Below are positions 37,530 through 47,120 of a stretch of DNA of 64,000 nt, in pieces. Both the position numbers and the translations under genes were made by a program. The DNA comes from Balaenoptera acutorostrata (lineage: Eukaryota > Chordata > Mammalia > Artiodactyla > Balaenopteridae). Under the pieces are notes generated by a model that was given only the letters and a program-made list of their open reading frames with translations, was not told the origin of the DNA and searched no databases. Each line of letters starts with the position of its first letter. Position 1 is the stretch's first letter. The stretch covers positions 131,282,708 to 131,346,707 of the forward strand of contig NC_080064.1 of assembly GCF_949987535.1 (NCBI RefSeq), given 5' to 3'.

Positions 37530-38620
37530 CTGAGGACTTCTAAGTTCCCAGGCCAGGCCTGCCGCTTGCCCGGGAGATGAGCATGTGCTCCCAGCCACAG
37601 CTTCTCCTCCCCTGACATCTTTCTGCCAGATGGTCATTCTCTAATTCTAGAGGTGCTTGGCCCTCCTGGTTCCTGCAACCTGAGCCGAGAGAACTTTGAT
37701 CCACCAATTTCCCCCTCCCTCCACCCCTCTGGCGAGCAAGGCCTGGCGCCTGGACGCAGGGAGAGGCCAGGCGTGGAGACCCTTGGCACTCTGAGAAGGA
37801 GCTCCGTGGCCCGCCTCTGTGTGCCCGAGGTACAGCGTCTGCGCTGGCTCTGAGGGTTCCGCGCCAGCCTTCTCCCGCCTGGCCAGCTGGCAGCAGGAAC
37901 CGACGCCTTTCACCATGTACCGGGTGAATGCGCTTCTTGCTCATGAATCTCCCTGTAGGGTTATCCGGCTGGTTTTTAATTACAGTCCAGAATCGCAACA
38001 AATTACAAATGTTTTGTGTAAACATAATAAGGGTGTGGATCCAATCCACTAGCAATTGTTAATAGAAAAAAATAAAAAGCGAAAAGCTCCACAAAGGTCT
38101 AAACAAGAAGAAAATATCAATTCTGCAGGGTCTATGCCTCGAGGATTTGCTTTCTTGGGGACTCTCCCAGAGCGTCCTCCCAACTCACCCCGCCGCCCCA
38201 GCTCCCTGCGGTGAGAAATCGGGGGCTTGGTCCCTGCAGTTGAGGCATACGGATACCCTGGGAAGGAATGGCCTTCTGGAGCGGTGAAGAGTCCAGGGAG
38301 CCTTTTCCGCAGGATTCCAAAATAAGCACGCCGGGACTGCCAGAAGGGCCCTGCCGCCTGTCTCCAGACCCTGCCTCAAGCTGGCATCTCCCTTCCCTTG
38401 GACACCCCGGGAGTCTGCCCCCTGGTTCCAACTTCTTCTGGGCTTGGAGAACACTCTGTCAGCCCTTCTCCCGCCACGTAGTCCTCAAATGCCACCCCAG
38501 TTCCTGGAGGGGGACTCCCGGGCCTCAGGACTCTAGCGCAGCGCCGAGAGCTGCGCTGTGGCAGCTGGGCCATCCCCGCACAGTCTGCTGGTATTTGAGC
38601 TCTCACTCCGGAAGACATTT
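37530..38620. promoter_or_regulatory. G+C-rich, CpG-containing block 4 kb upstream of PRRX1
   Basis: Base composition changes from A/T-rich to G+C-rich with frequent CpG (for example 37730-37870 and 38520-38580). Long frames on both strands (such as the 171-codon minus frame at 37540-38055) arise from the low stop density of G+C-rich DNA and lack any motif. The block may be a CpG-island shore or enhancer of PRRX1; its function is inferred from position only. Confidence 0.5.
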
Positions 38621-38650
38621 TGGGAAAATATTGTGCATAGAAATTTATAG

Positions 38651-38697
38651 ATGTATATATGTGTATATATACATACATATATATGCATGTATATGTA
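38651..38697. repeat. 47-base strict purine/pyrimidine alternation
   Basis: Every step from 38651 to 38697 alternates purine and pyrimidine (TA, TG and CA units). This is Z-DNA- and cruciform-prone and sits between two CpG-rich blocks about 3.5 kb upstream of the start codon. Confidence 0.88.
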
Positions 38698-39149
38698 ATT
38701 TGGTCGACAAATGCTAAGCAAATGTGCCCGATGTTTTTGTTGAAACCGTTAGCATCTTAGTTGGTATTGGTTTAATTGGTTGATATTATTACGAGTATGA
38801 CAAGTGGATGATGTAAAGGGAGCGCCCGATCCCCCTGGAAAACACAGCGGAACCCAAGTGGAGACGTCTGATTGTTTCCAACTGCCCGTATCTCCCCTGT
38901 CGCTACCTCTCGGTCACCAACCAGGCTGACGGCACACTCTGGACAAGGCAACTTCCTCCGAAGGGCGATCTCCCCTCATATGACTGAGATCAATGGGTCT
39001 TCAGGGGAAGCGGCAAGTCCTGGGGGTGTCAGAAGCCCCTAGTCCCTTATCCAGACTTTTGTCACAAAAGGCAGTTCGGTTGGTATCAAGAACGAAAAGA
39101 AACATTAAAATACAACTGTGTAATGAGGGTGGAGAAGGAGGGAAAGGCT
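38698..39149. other. Unique sequence upstream of PRRX1
   Basis: No repeat or gene recognised. Composition is intermediate between the flanking G+C-rich blocks. Confidence 0.45.
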
Positions 39150-39700
39150 AGGGCCTGCTCCATTTCTGGGAAGATTCGAAGAGGCTGACTCGGCTGCGGG
39201 GACAAACCCAGCCGTGCCTCGCGGGGCGTGGAGAGAAGGGAGAAACGGCCGGCCCCTCAGCCGTTTCACCTAAGCTCATGCAGCGGGACGCCGGGTGAAA
39301 ACCTCTCTATGCGATTAAGTCACGTCCATTCCAGCCGGTGGCACTGACACATGTGGCGCTCGGCTTAGGCGCGCGCAACCAACGGTTTTGGAAATCTCCG
39401 CGCAAGGCACCCGCCTCCAACGCTCCCACTCCGGCGGGCCCACCTGGGAGCTCGGCCGTCTCCCACCGGCATCCCGCGAGCCCTGCCGCGCAGCTCGCCC
39501 CAGCCCAGATGCGGACAGATGTTTACTGCTTAGAGCCCCGACCACTGGGGAGACGGAGCGACGGGCTCTGCGCACCGCGCGGCGCTGGCTGGGCTCTGGG
39601 GCTCCCGGTCCGGGTGCGAGCGGGCCTCGGGGGAGGGCGAAGGGATGGAAAGAGGAGGGAGGGAGTGGGTGGGCTAATGATGAAAAAGTCTCCTCCATCC
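39150..39700. promoter_or_regulatory. CpG-rich block about 2.5-3 kb upstream of the PRRX1 start codon
   Basis: CpG is dense here, with GCGCGC and CGGCCGG-type strings at 39190-39260, 39360-39490 and 39535-39640. Long overlapping frames on both strands (39315-39715) reflect composition. A CpG island is the simplest reading. Whether it is a second promoter, an antisense RNA promoter or part of one wide island is not decidable from sequence. Confidence 0.6.
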
Positions 39701-41578
39701 CGGCTCCTTAATTAAATGCATGGAAAGAACCGAGGCGAGCACATCTGGTTTCAATCTGCAGCCCTTTGATGGCATCAAATGTTCTTTTCCTAGATCAGGG
39801 CTGGAAGTTCTGGGCTAACTGTGGCCGTTTGGAGCCCAGAAACCATTTACACACACTCGGACCCTTCTTTCTCTCCAGTCGAGCCTCTGGGCTACAGGAG
39901 AAAAAGGGAAAAAAAGAAAAAAGAAAAAAGAAAAAAAAAGTTTAGTAATCAAGGGAGTGAGGGAATATGTGTGTATGTGTGTGTGTGTTTAACGAACATA
40001 AAACGCCACAAAAAAACACTTAATATTTTACTTACTAGTCATATAGTAACTCATTTCTAATGAGACTATTAAAGCTGTACCAAATTCCAACAGGTCATGA
40101 AAAAATCGCTCAGCACCTCTCTGTCGTCTGTCGAGCTAGGGCTCAGCATTAGAACGACAAAGCATTATCCGTAGACTTAGATGGGGGTTCGTCCACCCCT
40201 TTCCGTCCTTCCTCCCTCCTCCACCCCCAGGGCAGCCGGACTGTACCCTGAACCTCCGCTGGAGCCTCCGCCCGCAGCTGGCTCTAGGAGTGCCCCTGCT
40301 TCCTCCGCATCTGGGCAGCGCGACCCTCTCGGCTTAGCGTCGTAGCCTGGGGAAGCGACCTTGGCCGCGCCAAAGAGGTTACGAAATTGGCCAGCGTGGG
40401 GGGAAGGGGAGCAATTATGACAAACTCCTAGAGTCCTTTCTTCCAGCTAAATAAATATGTAAATTTCCTACTGCCTGGCCCCGGGATTCCTAGCGGCGCG
40501 GAAAGACTCGAATCGATTCAGTGCCTTCTAGATCTCCCCCAACCTGCCTTCAGTCCACGGAGGAAGCGTGGGAGAGCCTTCCATTATGATCACTCCTGTC
40601 ATTTTATTACATTATTTAATAGGCTGCCTCTACAGGGCCAAATGTAGCCTTAATATGCTTGCTGTCTCCCTTGTTCTCAGACGCTCTTCCAGCCCCACCA
40701 CCCAAAAATTGTTAGAACAGCAGGAAACGTTAAAAAAAAAAAAAAAAGAAAGGCAGAGGGAGAAGAAAATTTGATTGAGATAGTTGTGGATTTTTTCCAA
40801 CAAGTTTCCCCGCAGCTGTTATCAAAACATGCAAATGAGATTTTCCAACAGGATCTTAAACAAATCTGGAGGAGTTAATGCCGAAGCAAAATAATCAGCC
40901 CGTTTGAAGTGACTATGGGTTTCAGTTTGTCTTTTCTCCCCGTGATACTATTGCAGGGGAATGATAATTAGACCTTTACTTAAAAAATCCGAAGGGGCTC
41001 TCTCGTTTTCTTTTCCCTCCCTTTTCTCCCCCCTCCTCCCTCTCTCCCTCTCTCGCTCCCTCCCTCTCTCCTTCTTTCTTGCTCAGAAGTTGGCAAAGGG
41101 GGTTTTCTTAATCAGACTGTTTTTTTGGTCCGAGGGAAAGGAGGAAGAAGGAGATTGTGATGGAGAAAAGGGGTCTGTAAAACGTCAGGCACCGCACAAA
41201 GGCTTTGCCACGTAATTACAGGCTCCTATTAAGTCGAGATCTGCCCTCCCAGGGGTCTCCAATTTTCTTGTATTCCCTACAAAGCCTCCTCTGCATGCCA
41301 GTTTGTGCCTTTTGAAGTGCCAGAGAGCTTCTTGATCCAACTGAGAAGGAAAAAGGAGCTCAGCAAGAAGAGGGGGAGAGGGAGAAGGGAACGGGGAAAC
41401 CCACCACCCTCCTTCGGACTCTTGGAGCCCTTTTTTTTTTTTTTTTCCTTACGAAAAGTAAAGTGAGAATCCTGCTCTCCAATACATCTGCAAGACATCA
41501 CCCTCTCCTCCTGAAACTTTAGTCACTCCTGAGAATCCACAGGAGTGCAGAGAGGGGGAACACGTTTTCTTGAAGATG
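39701..41578 (+). promoter_or_regulatory. Proximal upstream region of PRRX1 with homeodomain- and POU-type motifs
   Basis: Unique, transposon-free sequence leading to the promoter. Visible motifs are TTAATTAA at 39708-39715, a perfect octamer ATGCAAAT at 40829-40836, and TAATTA at 40965-40970 and 41213-41218. A CpG-rich part lies at about 40200-40510. Pyrimidine-rich runs occur at 41010-41085 and a T-run at 41429-41446. No convincing TATA box is seen. Short motifs like these are common by chance, so only the general call of a regulatory flank is reasonably supported. Confidence 0.5.
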
Positions 41579-41986
41579 TTTTAAAGCTGGAACAAGCCTT
41601 CTTCTGTTGGTGCTTGAACTCTTGCCTGGGAATAACTTTTTTAACCTTAAAAAAAAAAAAAACCACTTTGATTCTTCTCTCCCACCCCTTCTTCTCTGTT
41701 CTTCTGTTTGCCTAACTCCCCCGCCCTGCTGGCCTCCCCTTTCCTCTCTCCCCCTTATTATTATTTTTAGTGTGTGCGCGTGGACGCTTTTGGAGAGCTG
41801 GAAGGGATTTTTTTCTCCTGACTTGAACATAGGGTGACTTTTAATTTTATTTTTTGGTGTGGATTATCTCTTTGGACCCCGCCGGACTTGGCCTCAGGAA
41901 AGCAACCGAGGCTGTCGAAGGCTGCTGGTGCAGAACGCTCTGCTCTACACAAGGGGGTCCCCCGCCCTCTTTCCACTTTTTTTTTG

Positions 41987-42011
41987 TTCTTCCCCTCCTT
42001 CTCTCTCTCTC

Positions 42012-42047
<36 letters not shown>

Positions 42048-42089
42048 CACTCCCCCCCTCTCTTCCCCACTCTTCTCCTCTCCCCCCTC
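41987..42089 (+). repeat. 103-base pyrimidine tract with (CT)n microsatellite
   Basis: Only two purines (A at 42049 and 42069) interrupt 103 bases. The core is a CT dinucleotide run at 42001-42047 broken by one CC. Such a mirror-like tract can form triplex DNA, is often length-variable, and as RNA could bind polypyrimidine-binding proteins. Confidence 0.92.
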
Positions 42090-42094
42090 GCGCC

Positions 42095-42099
42095 CACAG
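42095..42099 (+). promoter_or_regulatory. Possible 3' splice site in the PRRX1 leader
   Basis: CACAG directly follows the 103-base pyrimidine tract. There is no AG dinucleotide between about 41954 and 42097, so this is the first AG after the tract, as expected of a splice acceptor. If used, the exon would begin at 42100, 57 bases before the start codon, joined to an unseen upstream non-coding exon. No donor partner is identified. Confidence 0.35.
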
Positions 42100-42119
42100 C
42101 GTTTGGTGTTGATTCGAGC

Positions 42120-42140
42120 GGGAAGAGGGGGGTGGGTGGG
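42120..42140 (+). promoter_or_regulatory. G-quadruplex motif just upstream of the PRRX1 start codon
   Basis: Four G-runs of at least three (42120-42122, 42127-42132, 42134-42136, 42138-42140) are separated by loops of 4, 1 and 1 bases. A fifth run (42147-42151) follows. Short loops favour a stable quadruplex. On the RNA it would lie 16 bases 5' of the AUG and could hinder scanning ribosomes. Confidence 0.75.
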
Positions 42141-42156
42141 ATCGGAGGGGGAGACC

Positions 42157-42397
42157 ATGACCTCCAGCTACGGGCACGTTCTGGAGCGGCAACCGGCGCT
42201 GGGCGGCCGCTTGGACAGCCCGGGCAACCTCGACACCCTGCAGGCGAAAAAGAACTTCTCCGTCAGTCACCTGCTAGACCTGGAGGAAGCCGGGGACATG
42301 GTGGCGGCGCAGGCGGACGAGAGCGTGGGCGAGGCCGGCCGGAGCCTACTGGAGTCGCCGGGACTCACCAGCGGCAGCGACACCCCGCAACAGGACA
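42157..42397 (+). CDS. PRRX1: PRRX1 exon 1, N-terminal coding part (paired-related homeobox protein 1)
   Basis: Encodes residues 1-80 and the first base of codon 81 of PRRX1, a nuclear homeodomain transcription factor of limb-bud, craniofacial and other mesenchyme. The protein starts MTSSYGHVLERQPALGGRLD and carries 'FSVSHLLDLEEAGDM' at residues 34-48, matching the known mammalian N-terminus essentially residue for residue. As I recall it, the human protein has Asn at position 56, where this has Ser. The start is ATG at 42157 with A at -3 (GAGACCATGA). The exon ends CAG GAC A | GTGAGTG; the leading A agrees with the Asn expected at codon 81. The homeodomain (about residues 94-153) and the C-terminal OAR-type tail are encoded downstream of this window. 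The frame is intact, so the gene looks functional. Codons are G+C-rich like the surrounding CpG island. Confidence 0.97.
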
Positions 42398-42404
42398 GTG
42401 AGTG
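42398..42404 (+). promoter_or_regulatory. Splice donor of PRRX1 intron 1
   Basis: GTGAGTG follows ACA and agrees with the GTRAGT consensus. Reading through it gives a stop within two codons (Ser-Glu-stop), so the coding sequence must splice here. The intron is in phase 1. Confidence 0.95.
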
Positions 42405-43060
42405 AGGGGCGCATGCCCGCGGGGGTGTGTGTCCCGGGTCGAGGGCGGGGGTCCGGGCTGGGCGGCTGGAGCCCGCCTGGAGCCAGGGGGAGAAAGTCAG
42501 GAACCAGGAGAGGTTGGTGGCAGTGGCCGGAGGAATGGCCGGTCACAGACAGAGGGAGAAGGATGAGAAAAGGAGGGCTCCGCGGAGGACGGAGCCAGGG
42601 CGGACGCTGGAGGGAGGCCCTGCGGTTGGGGTCAGGGACTCTGCCCGCCGCAGAGTCTCGCCGAAGCCGACTGCGCTGCCTCTCCGTCCCGAACGAGTGC
42701 GGCTGCCAGATCTTCCCGCTTGCGGGGCGACGGGGCTGGGCTGGAAAAGGGTCCCAGAGCGGTGCAAATTCGGGGAGCCCGCCCTGTTTCGGAAGACATT
42801 GGGTTAAAGATGCTGAGTCGAGTCCGGAGGGCTTCTCCCGGGCGGCGTAAGCGGGTTGGAGGGCAGACGGGACAGAGGTGGCGGAGGGCACCGCGTGAAT
42901 CGAGCTAGACCCGCGCTGCTCTGGCTGCGCACCGCGCGCGGGCTCCGAAGGCCGGGTGTGCCGGAGGGGCGGCGCCGGAGCGCCCGGCTAGAAAGCCGGA
43001 TCCGCTCTCTGTCCCCGGCTGTTGCGGACACCTGCATAAGGGTTTGAGACCTCCGGTAGA

Positions 43061-46000
43061 ATGAAAGGCCTGAATGACACGGGAAGACTCAGGCGAAGCA
43101 AAGGTAGTGTCCTTTAGGGGTGAAACCCGAGCTGCCGCCCCGCATGAGCCCGCACGGGAGAGATGCGCTGGGGGAGCGCGGAGCGCTGTGTCGCATTGAA
43201 GGAGCTCTCCCTACTGGCCCCAAAATTTCCAGAAAAGTCCATGTATAGTCTCCCTTCCGCAACCTACCTGATTGGTATCGCGCCCCCAAGGAAATCTCAC
43301 CTCGCGTTATTAGCTGTACCTCAAAAAACGTGACTCGGAGTGTATCCATACGTCCTGGAGTCTATAACAGACCTGTCACCTGCCTCATCCCAGGTGACGT
43401 GGGGTTGGATATTTCCTACACAAGGTTGCTAGAGTCAGAACTTGGCTGGAAGTTTTTAAATGAGGCTGATCCCTTTCCATGCCATTATTTGCTGACTGCT
43501 ATTTTGTCTTGGAACTTGGAGACTGTGGAACCAGGGGGTCCACTGGAATTCTGTGATTTTCAAAAAACAGTGCCAAGGTCAGACTCTCAGAAAACAGATA
43601 GCAAAGCAAACGGGACTTAGAAACAGCTGGAAGCAAGGCCTGTGCAAGGTGGTGGGAGGGCCAAGCTGAAACAGGCCGCAGGGAGAGCCCATCTCTACCG
43701 CAGGCCGCCTGCTGCTTGCCCTGCATCCTTGGTCCAGGCCTGGGCTCCCCTTAGAGTTTATTAGCCAAAAGCAAACTGGGGCAGATCTACCCTACTACGC
43801 GCAGAGGCAGAGGGTGATGGGGAGTCTGACCTGGCCTGACACTAGGGAAAAACTGGGCAACTCTGAGGAGTGAAGACCCGTGTCCCCAAGTCCCCGAGAA
43901 TGGCTAGGCGCAGAGGCCTCCTTGTTGAGGTTACTGGTGCTTTCTGGGGAGCTGCTCAGGCCCAGCACAGGCAGGCAGCATGAGTCAACCACCGAAGGCG
44001 TAGGCACTTGTAGCTCAAGAAAATGCACTGTGAAATCATATTATTTTAAAACACTTTACTAGGGAATATTTAAATATACAAAGAGTAGGCAGAATAGGAT
44101 TATGAATTTCCATGTGCCTATTACCCAGCTTCACTAATTCTGCAAATTCTGCCGTTTTTTGTTTTGCCATGGCTAATTATTAATCACAACGTTTATCACT
44201 ATTCGGAGAACTGAAGGCTGGACCCACAACAGAAAACAACATTGTGAAGAAACTGCTGTATAGAAAATCAGGGTGCGGCAAGGGAGACCAGCCAGGGTTG
44301 CTTTGCCCCAAAAGCAAGCGGAGGGCTGTGTAAAGCAGGCCCAGGGTCAGTGGCCACAGCAAGCCCAGGGCCCACGCAGGCCAGGGCTGGAGAGATGCTG
44401 ACGGTTCCTGTCGTTTGACTTTAAGTGGACACAAAGAGAGGGGAGTTCGGGTTCATGGAGGCCTCCTAGTGGGTACAGAGCAAGACCGGGCTGAGGCGCC
44501 CAGCTGGGAAGCACCCCCAAGCTGAGGCGAGGCTGCAGTGGTGGGGAGGCAGCCCAGGGGTGGCTCTTTCAAGACCCAGGCCTGGCGCAGCTGAGGCTGT
44601 GTTGAGCACGTGACAACTGCGGGGCGGTTGGCGACAGGCAAAGGGCAGTAGGAGGAGTTGGGGACCGTTTGTCCTGAGGGAAAAAGGGATGACACCTGTG
44701 GGAACCTGCCTGCTTGATACTTGAGCACATCACAGAGTTTCTAGTAGTAAGGAGGCCTAGTGGGGAGTGACCCCAGAAAGGAAACAGATTCTGGGGGAGA
44801 GGGTGTTTGAGGAAGAATGGTAGACAAACAGTTCCAGAAGGAGGTCACAGAATGCAGAGCGAGGTGATGGGGATGAGCTGATGGACACCTGGGACTGAGA
44901 AAGTAGCCGAGAAAAAACACACACCCAACCACCACCACCCCCCCCCCACACACACGCCACAGGCCTTGCTTTCTGGAGATGACCAGGGCCTATCCTTCTA
45001 ACAAATAGTAGTTGCTTTTTAGAAGCAATGTTTCCTCAACCTCCTTCCCCATCTCTGGGATGAGAATAAGAGGGTTTGGTAAGTTGAGTGATAGCAAGTG
45101 TCCAGGGGGACCCTTGTCCTTAGTCTTGGGCCCCAACCAGGAGATGCCAAGGAAGCTGTAATGAGCTACCTGGAAGTCAGGACCAGTGGAGCCCTGCTGG
45201 CCTCCAGTCCCCTGTGGGCAGTGAGGGTCAGACTGTGAATCAGAGAAGAGAGGAGCCTCCAGGCAGGGGGTTGGAGCTAGGCTGCCAGCCGCCAAGGACA
45301 GAGGAGGGCACCAAGAGTCAGGCGCTTTTAGCAGCCTGCTGGGAGTCTACTCCAGAGTGAGAAATCCTATTCTCCTTTGGAGAGATGAGGAACATTTAAA
45401 AGACACCTTTTCCTCTTAGAGCTATATAGAAACAGGTCCTTCCTAAATTTTCTGTTCAGCTGAAATAAGTAAAACAGACTCTACTTACACTTGCAATATT
45501 AGATCATTAATACTGCAAATTTTTCTGAATTACAAACTGGACCCGTCTTAGCAAAGAGGGGCCAAGTACTGTCCAAAGTGAAGGCTTCCCGCTGATCTCC
45601 TGCACTCCACACCACAATTCTGTTCCCCCCCCCCTTTTTTCTTATTCACTCCACTTTCCTCTCTGTTGAAGGATTTCTTTCTCCTTTTACTGATACTCCC
45701 AGCCTAGTAAATTTCTCAAACTTCTCGGTTCAAATATCTTAAGTGTTTAAAGAAACGGTTCTTTAACACGGTTAGAAATCCAGTGGCTAATGGGGGCGTG
45801 TGGAGTGAGAAGGGGGTGGTGGTAGAACAGGGGTAGTCAGGGAGAGGAAAGAGAAACAGGTCATAAAAATAGGCAGACCTACTTCTAGGAGGACGGTGCA
45901 TCCCGCTGTCATTTCTTAATCTGAACTTCTGCAAACTCTTAAAAAAAAAAAAAAAGCGCCTGCCTTCCACGTTCCCAACCTCTAAATTAGTGAAACCAGA

Positions 46001-46070
46001 TTGTCCTAATAAGACCTTTTGTTGGAAACACATGTAGCCATAAAAAGGTAGACGGAAAGTCAATTAGACA
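43061..46070 (+). other. PRRX1: PRRX1 intron 1, proximal part, almost free of transposons
   Basis: Mostly unique sequence with G+C-rich patches. A stretch at about 44035-44160 ('TGTGCCTATTACCCAGCTTC') loosely resembles antisense L1 3' sequence. A C/A-rich simple run lies at about 44919-44957. No exon is recognised. Frames such as 45716-46063 minus lack domains. Confidence 0.55.
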
Positions 46071-47120
46071 CGCGTGCACACTAGCACACATTCACAAGGC
46101 TGTTCTAAGTGTGCACCGGGCGCAGCTGGACCTCGGGCCACGGCGGGATGCAAATGCAGAACAGCGGCGCGGGGAAATCGATTTGTCACAAAGGGAGAGG
46201 TGTAAACGCGGCGCGAAGGAATCACCCGCCCAATGCGCCTGCCACATTCCTGGGGGCCCATCTCTGCCGACTCCTGTAGGCCAGAGAAACGCCCAGGAGA
46301 GCGGGACCGTTCTCCAGGGCGCTCCCTGCTTGGAATTCATATCGGAACATCAGTTCCACTGGAGTCTCAATATCTGCAACACCTACAGCGCCAAGAAATT
46401 TTCCTATGCGGCACTACCCTGGGGCCCTGGAGCCGGTGCCGCCACCCTGAATTTGGGCCCCGATTCAGGGGAGGGGAGCGAACGAAATATACCGTTTTAA
46501 GCGTAGCCTGGAATGTTTTTCTCTTTAAAGGAGGCAGTGAAATCCAGGATCAAGGGAGGTCACTGAGTCCCCAAGGTTGAATGTCAAGTCCAGAAAAGAG
46601 GTTGTGAATTCTGTTCACCTTACGTGCAGAAGCAAGGGGCTGAATGGCCTCCTCTTACCGTTTCGGAGAAATTGACCGTCTAGTGACTCCCTCCCGCTTT
46701 GGAGCGAAGGGCGCTTGGAGTTTGAAGCTTCGGGGAGGGGAGCCTCTAAAGTCCGAGGCCTCGGCTGCCAATACTCCCTGGGGCTCCAGATCCCCCAGGT
46801 CTAGAAGACAGTGAGTCACTGGCTCCACAGTTCACTTCACTGAGGAGGCCCTGCCCAAGTCTCCGGAGCGCCTTTCCCGCACCTTGGGCGTCGCGCAAAC
46901 CTGCATTTTTGCTCGGCGACCTTAACCTTCCCCGGGCAAGCTCAGGTCAGAGTGTAGGGGCGTCTGGCGGGGAGCAGTAGGTCACACGGGTCCCTGCAGT
47001 TCCTTCGTCTTCCCAGGGGCGTCATTTTAGATTTTACAACACGAGTAAATAAATCATCTCCAAACCAACAAGATGTCACCCCCCCTCCCGCCCCCTGCGA
47101 AAACCCCCCAGCAATTTCAG
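46071..47120. promoter_or_regulatory. Intronic CpG-rich block 4-5 kb downstream of PRRX1 exon 1
   Basis: CpG-rich strings recur at 46110-46270, 46430-46500 and 46860-46980, separated by normal sequence. It could be an intronic enhancer or part of a wide unmethylated domain; function is inferred from composition only. Confidence 0.45.

Larger units (their letters stand above)
41579..42156 (+). other. PRRX1: PRRX1 5' leader region (transcription start not fixed)
   Basis: Sequence between the last upstream ATG (41576-41578) and the start codon. It contains no ATG in any frame for 578 bases. It holds a long pyrimidine tract (41987-42089), an acceptor-like CACAG (42095-42099) and a G-quadruplex motif (42120-42140). 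The in-frame open extension upstream to 41854 begins at TTG and is not coding. The true 5' end of the mRNA lies somewhere in or left of this interval and cannot be placed from sequence. Confidence 0.6.
42090..43060. promoter_or_regulatory. CpG island over PRRX1 exon 1 and the start of intron 1
   Basis: Dense CpG from the end of the pyrimidine tract through exon 1 and about 650 bases of intron 1 (for example 42600-42760 and 42900-43010). Large frames on both strands, such as 42346-42891 minus and 42398-42850 plus, are composition effects with no motifs. Confidence 0.8.

Noticed and set aside
37540..38055. 171-codon minus-strand frame
   Set aside because: It lies in G+C-rich DNA with few stops on any strand, overlaps other long frames, and has no domain, splice sites or low-divergence signature.
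39315..39715. Long frames on both strands in the upstream CpG block
   Set aside because: Overlapping frames on both strands with proline/arginine/glycine bias reflect base composition, not a gene.
41854..42156. N-terminal extension of PRRX1 (open frame continues 101 codons upstream)
   Set aside because: The frame opens at TTG and has no ATG before 42157. The known protein starts MTSSYG, and the region is the pyrimidine-rich leader.
42346..42891. 181-codon minus-strand frame and overlapping plus frames in the CpG island
   Set aside because: Composition effect. The strand opposite is exon 1 and intron 1 of PRRX1, and the frames show no recognisable motif.
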